This document shows, piece by piece, positions 61,701 through 64,000 of a stretch of DNA of 64,000 bases (within the stretch, counting starts at the first letter, position 1; every line of letters starts with the position of its first letter). The stretch lies in NCBI GenBank assembly GCA_015061285.1, contig SUWW01000007.1, positions 1 to 64,000 on the forward strand, written 5' to 3'. The position numbers were made by a program, and so were the translations under genes. The notes below the pieces were generated by a model. It saw only the letters and a list, made by a program, of their open reading frames with translations. It was not told the DNA's origin and did not search any database. This DNA is from Bacteroidales bacterium (GTDB lineage: Bacteria > Bacteroidota > Bacteroidia > Bacteroidales > Marinilabiliaceae).

Positions 61701-64000
61701 TTAATTGTTGTTTCTTTTGTTTAGTCGTATAAATAGTGGTAAAAATAAAAATATGCCAATTATCGACATTGCAAGTCCACCCATAGTGCCAGCGGCAAGG
61801 GTGTACCAAAATCCTTTGTCTGCATCGATGATGAACGGGATAAAGCCCAAAACTGTAGAAAGAATAGTGAGCAGAATTGTGCTTGTTTTTACGTCGTAGG
61901 CTTTCAGAAGGCAACGTCGTAAGCTCCAGTTGGCGTGGCGCTTGCGGTTGTTTTGAAATTCGTTTACTATATATATGCTCGCATTCTCGGTAATGCCACA
62001 CAGAAGCACCATTGCTGCAAATCCCCCTTGGTCGAAGTTGATGTCGAAGAGGTAGAAGGTGAGAAATAGTCCAACGAAAGAAATTGGTATTGTGCCTATA
62101 ATTACAAGCGGTTTTAGTAACGAATCGAAAAGTATTGCTGTAATTGTGAAAATAATAGCAATAATAAGTAGCAATAATGGTAATATACTTCCACTTTCGC
62201 TACGTCCCCAGAAATAGCCATACGAGCCCTTTATGGTGTAGCCTGTAGGAAGAATTTTTTTGTATTTATCAATTATTTCGTCGTAGACACGATTGCCGCC
62301 TTTCGAACTGCCTATATATTCATATTGCAGCACAAGTTGATACTCTTGATTTGTCTTCTCGATGCTTTTGGGGCTTGTTTGACGCGTCAATTCGCACAAT
62401 TCGGAGAGTTTGCAGTGCCTATTGCCTATGTTGATAGGCATGTTGCGCAGCGACCACACGTCGTATTCTTCCGATTCGTTGGCAGCTACTTTTATGGCTT
62501 CGTATTCGTTGCCGTTCCATATTCTGCCACACAGCGTGCCTTTGTTGAATGCTGGTTTTATGGCGCTGAAGAATTGTCGTGGCGAAATGTTTTGCTCTGC
62601 CATTTTGTGCATACGCATTTTGAATACGAATTCCGAATAATCCTCTTTCCAATGCACTTGGTGCGAGTTGCACGACACTTCGCGTATACGTCTGTGGCTC
62701 AAGAGGTCGTTGCTTATATCTTCTGCCAATCCCAGTAGTTGCTCATAATTATAACCATAGAGCTTAATCATGTAGCTACCAACTTGCTCTTTCACATCGT
62801 TGCTAAAACCATAATCCTGCAAACCATATATCGACCACGAACCGCCACCTATTTGCAGCGCTTTTTCGGTGAGTTTGCTTTTTACTATGTATGGATATGA
62901 TGTGTTGCGAGTCTCGTCGGTGAAGTGAATGGAGATGTCGGCCGAGCGTGCGCCGCTGATGTTGGTTTCAAACATGCGTATGCCATCAAGCGACGATATG
63001 CAGCTCTCCATTTTTCTGACGGCTGCATTCATCTGGTCTAACGTGCTACCGTTGGGCATTGAGGCGTGTACGTAGAGCACAACTTCAGCAGTGTTGCTCA
63101 TAGAACCTGAGGCCGAGGTCTCTTGCACAAAAAGTCGCAGTGTGCCACCAAGAATCTTGTCTACCCACGGACGAATTGTCTGTAGGTAGGTTTCGCTGCC
63201 AAACACTTTGTTGTACGTCTCTGCCCACACGTTTTCCTCTTCTGCTTCAATTTTATCGGGCATAAGGAATGTGGGTATGCCGAATAATAATATTAGAAAA
63301 GCCGTAGAAAGGCGATTGTGGCGGCGAATGAATCTTATCGAAGCCGTTTGTGCATGGCGCAGACGGACGATAAACCGCATTCTTTTTTGCGATGTTTTGC
63401 TTGGTAGTTTTCTGCTTTGAGTGAGCTCTATAAGCGCTGGCACTATAAATAGCGATACCAACATCGATACGAGCATGTTTACTATCAGCACCGTAGAGAA
63501 ATCCATCAAACTGAGTTTCAACTCATCGTCGAGGAAGTATATTATCGACAAAGCTCCCGTAGTGGTGAGCGTTGCGGCGGCTATGGGCAAAATGGCTTTT
63601 AGGTTGTGCTCGCGTCGCCAATGGTTGGCCATCACTATTATGTTGTCTATGATGAGGTTTAGCGATATGGTTATGCTGGCAAGCGAATACGTATGTAGTT
63701 CAACGTCGAGTAGATAATAGGCTATTACCGATGTTGCCAACGTAACTATAAGACTTGTTGTAGTTACGAATACGCTGCGCATACTTAGCGACGTTATGAA
63801 TATGAATATCAGTAATATGAGTGTCGTGAGCCCCGAACGATAGTATATGCTTTCGAGCTCTTTGCTTATGTATTCGGTGGCGTCATACATAATATGCATC
63901 TCATAGTTTGGTGGCAATAAGGCTTTTTGCTGTTCTATCACTTTCACGGCACGATTTCGCACATCAATTTGGTTGGCATCGTCGTCGGCTGTGAGTTGCA
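61701..64000 (-). CDS. RND-family transporter, partial (5' end beyond window)
   Basis: 765 C-terminal residues are visible; the frame is open to base 64000, so the start lies outside. The layout matches the RND permease repeat: membrane helices TM2-TM6, a large periplasmic loop (about 240-560 of the visible part), then TM7-TM12. The TM4 relay motif, usually VDDA in AcrB, reads IIDNIIVMANHWRRE, and the TM10 motif, usually A-K-N-A-I, reads ITENASIYIVNEF; both differ from standard proton-relay residues. Substrate class cannot be told. It is convergent with the GLPGLI-barrel operon, so a functional link is not implied by position. Confidence 0.88.
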   Translation of the reverse strand, partial: QLTADDDANQIDVRNRAVKVIEQQKALLPPNYEMHIMYDATEYISKELESIYYRSGLTTLILLIFIFITSLSMRSVFVTTTSLIVTLATSVIAYYLLDVELHTYSLASITISLNLIIDNIIVMANHWRREHNLKAILPIAAATLTTTGALSIIYFLDDELKLSLMDFSTVLIVNMLVSMLVSLFIVPALIELTQSRKLPSKTSQKRMRFIVRLRHAQTASIRFIRRHNRLSTAFLILLFGIPTFLMPDKIEAEEENVWAETYNKVFGSETYLQTIRPWVDKILGGTLRLFVQETSASGSMSNTAEVVLYVHASMPNGSTLDQMNAAVRKMESCISSLDGIRMFETNISGARSADISIHFTDETRNTSYPYIVKSKLTEKALQIGGGSWSIYGLQDYGFSNDVKEQVGSYMIKLYGYNYEQLLGLAEDISNDLLSHRRIREVSCNSHQVHWKEDYSEFVFKMRMHKMAEQNISPRQFFSAIKPAFNKGTLCGRIWNGNEYEAIKVAANESEEYDVWSLRNMPINIGNRHCKLSELCELTRQTSPKSIEKTNQEYQLVLQYEYIGSSKGGNRVYDEIIDKYKKILPTGYTIKGSYGYFWGRSESGSILPLLLLIIAIIFTITAILFDSLLKPLVIIGTIPISFVGLFLTFYLFDINFDQGGFAAMVLLCGITENASIYIVNEFQNNRKRHANWSLRRCLLKAYDVKTSTILLTILSTVLGFIPFIIDADKGFWYTLAAGTMGGLAMSIIGIFLFLPLFIRLNKRNNN

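Noticed and set aside
61701-64000. RND transporter as part of the peptide-GLPGLI-barrel system
   Set aside because: It is on the opposite strand, separated by a terminator and coding remnants, and its 5' neighbours are outside the window.

Overview
The window reads as chromosomal DNA of a member of the Bacteroidota, most likely order Bacteroidales. Reasons: promoters of the TTTG / TAnnTTTG type with little Shine-Dalgarno signal; the type 9 secretion translocon gene sprA next to ruvA; gldH beside a RicT-type gene and holB; an S46 dipeptidyl-peptidase; a BspA-type leucine-rich repeat protein; a GLPGLI-family protein; and an RprX/RprY-like two-component pair. No rRNA, tRNA, CRISPR array, transposase or phage gene was seen. 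The family within the order cannot be fixed from the sequence alone.

Layout. 1-304: intergenic DNA with a 36-bp palindromic tandem repeat and the ileS promoter. 305-6475: ileS, a zinc-less DksA/TraR protein, lspA and a secreted transglutaminase-fold protein whose catalytic Cys is Ser. 6491-9370: dTDP-rhamnose genes rfbC, rfbD, a small membrane protein and rfbB (no rfbA here). 9401-12106: a BspA-like LRR protein, then a rearrangement scar in which the last 49 codons of an ammonium transporter gene abut, head to head, the last 167 codons of a second rfbB. 12219-17120 (minus): holB, ricT-like, gldH, trmB and mrp. 17313-28508 (plus): a radical SAM gene, hisS, a dCMP deaminase, an S41 protease, a YqaA-like protein, glf, two polysaccharide export/chain-length genes and glyS. 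28509-33563: a palindromic repeat, an EamA transporter (minus), the RprXY-like pair (minus) and an AmpG-like permease. 33646-42328: a degenerate hybrid sensor kinase, a DPP7-like S46 peptidase, a divergent alanine dehydrogenase-like protein and two GH51 arabinofuranosidases. 42469-43263: a GT2 glycosyltransferase. 43377-57112: sufBCDS, thiL, ruvA and the very long sprA. 57113-61278: palindromic 42-bp repeats, a short secreted isoleucine-rich peptide, a perfect hairpin, a GLPGLI protein and a TonB-receptor-like outer-membrane protein. 61298-64000: a coding remnant and an RND transporter that runs off the right edge.

How the genes fit together. Much of the window is housekeeping: three aminoacyl-tRNA synthetases, Fe-S assembly (suf plus mrp), clamp loading, Holliday-junction processing, lipoprotein maturation and thiamine diphosphate synthesis. 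Envelope biology is the second theme: rhamnose and galactofuranose precursors, a Wza-like exporter with a Wzz-like partner, SprA, GldH, and secreted hydrolases for peptides and arabinose-containing glycans.

The least conventional parts are the amt/rfbB scar, the pseudo-hybrid kinase at 33646-35385 (phospho-acceptor His and Asp both replaced), the peptide-GLPGLI-barrel locus at 57676-61278, and two dispersed tandem arrays sharing a palindromic core whose arms change in a compensating way. Function statements rest on motifs read by eye and on family knowledge; no database search was run.
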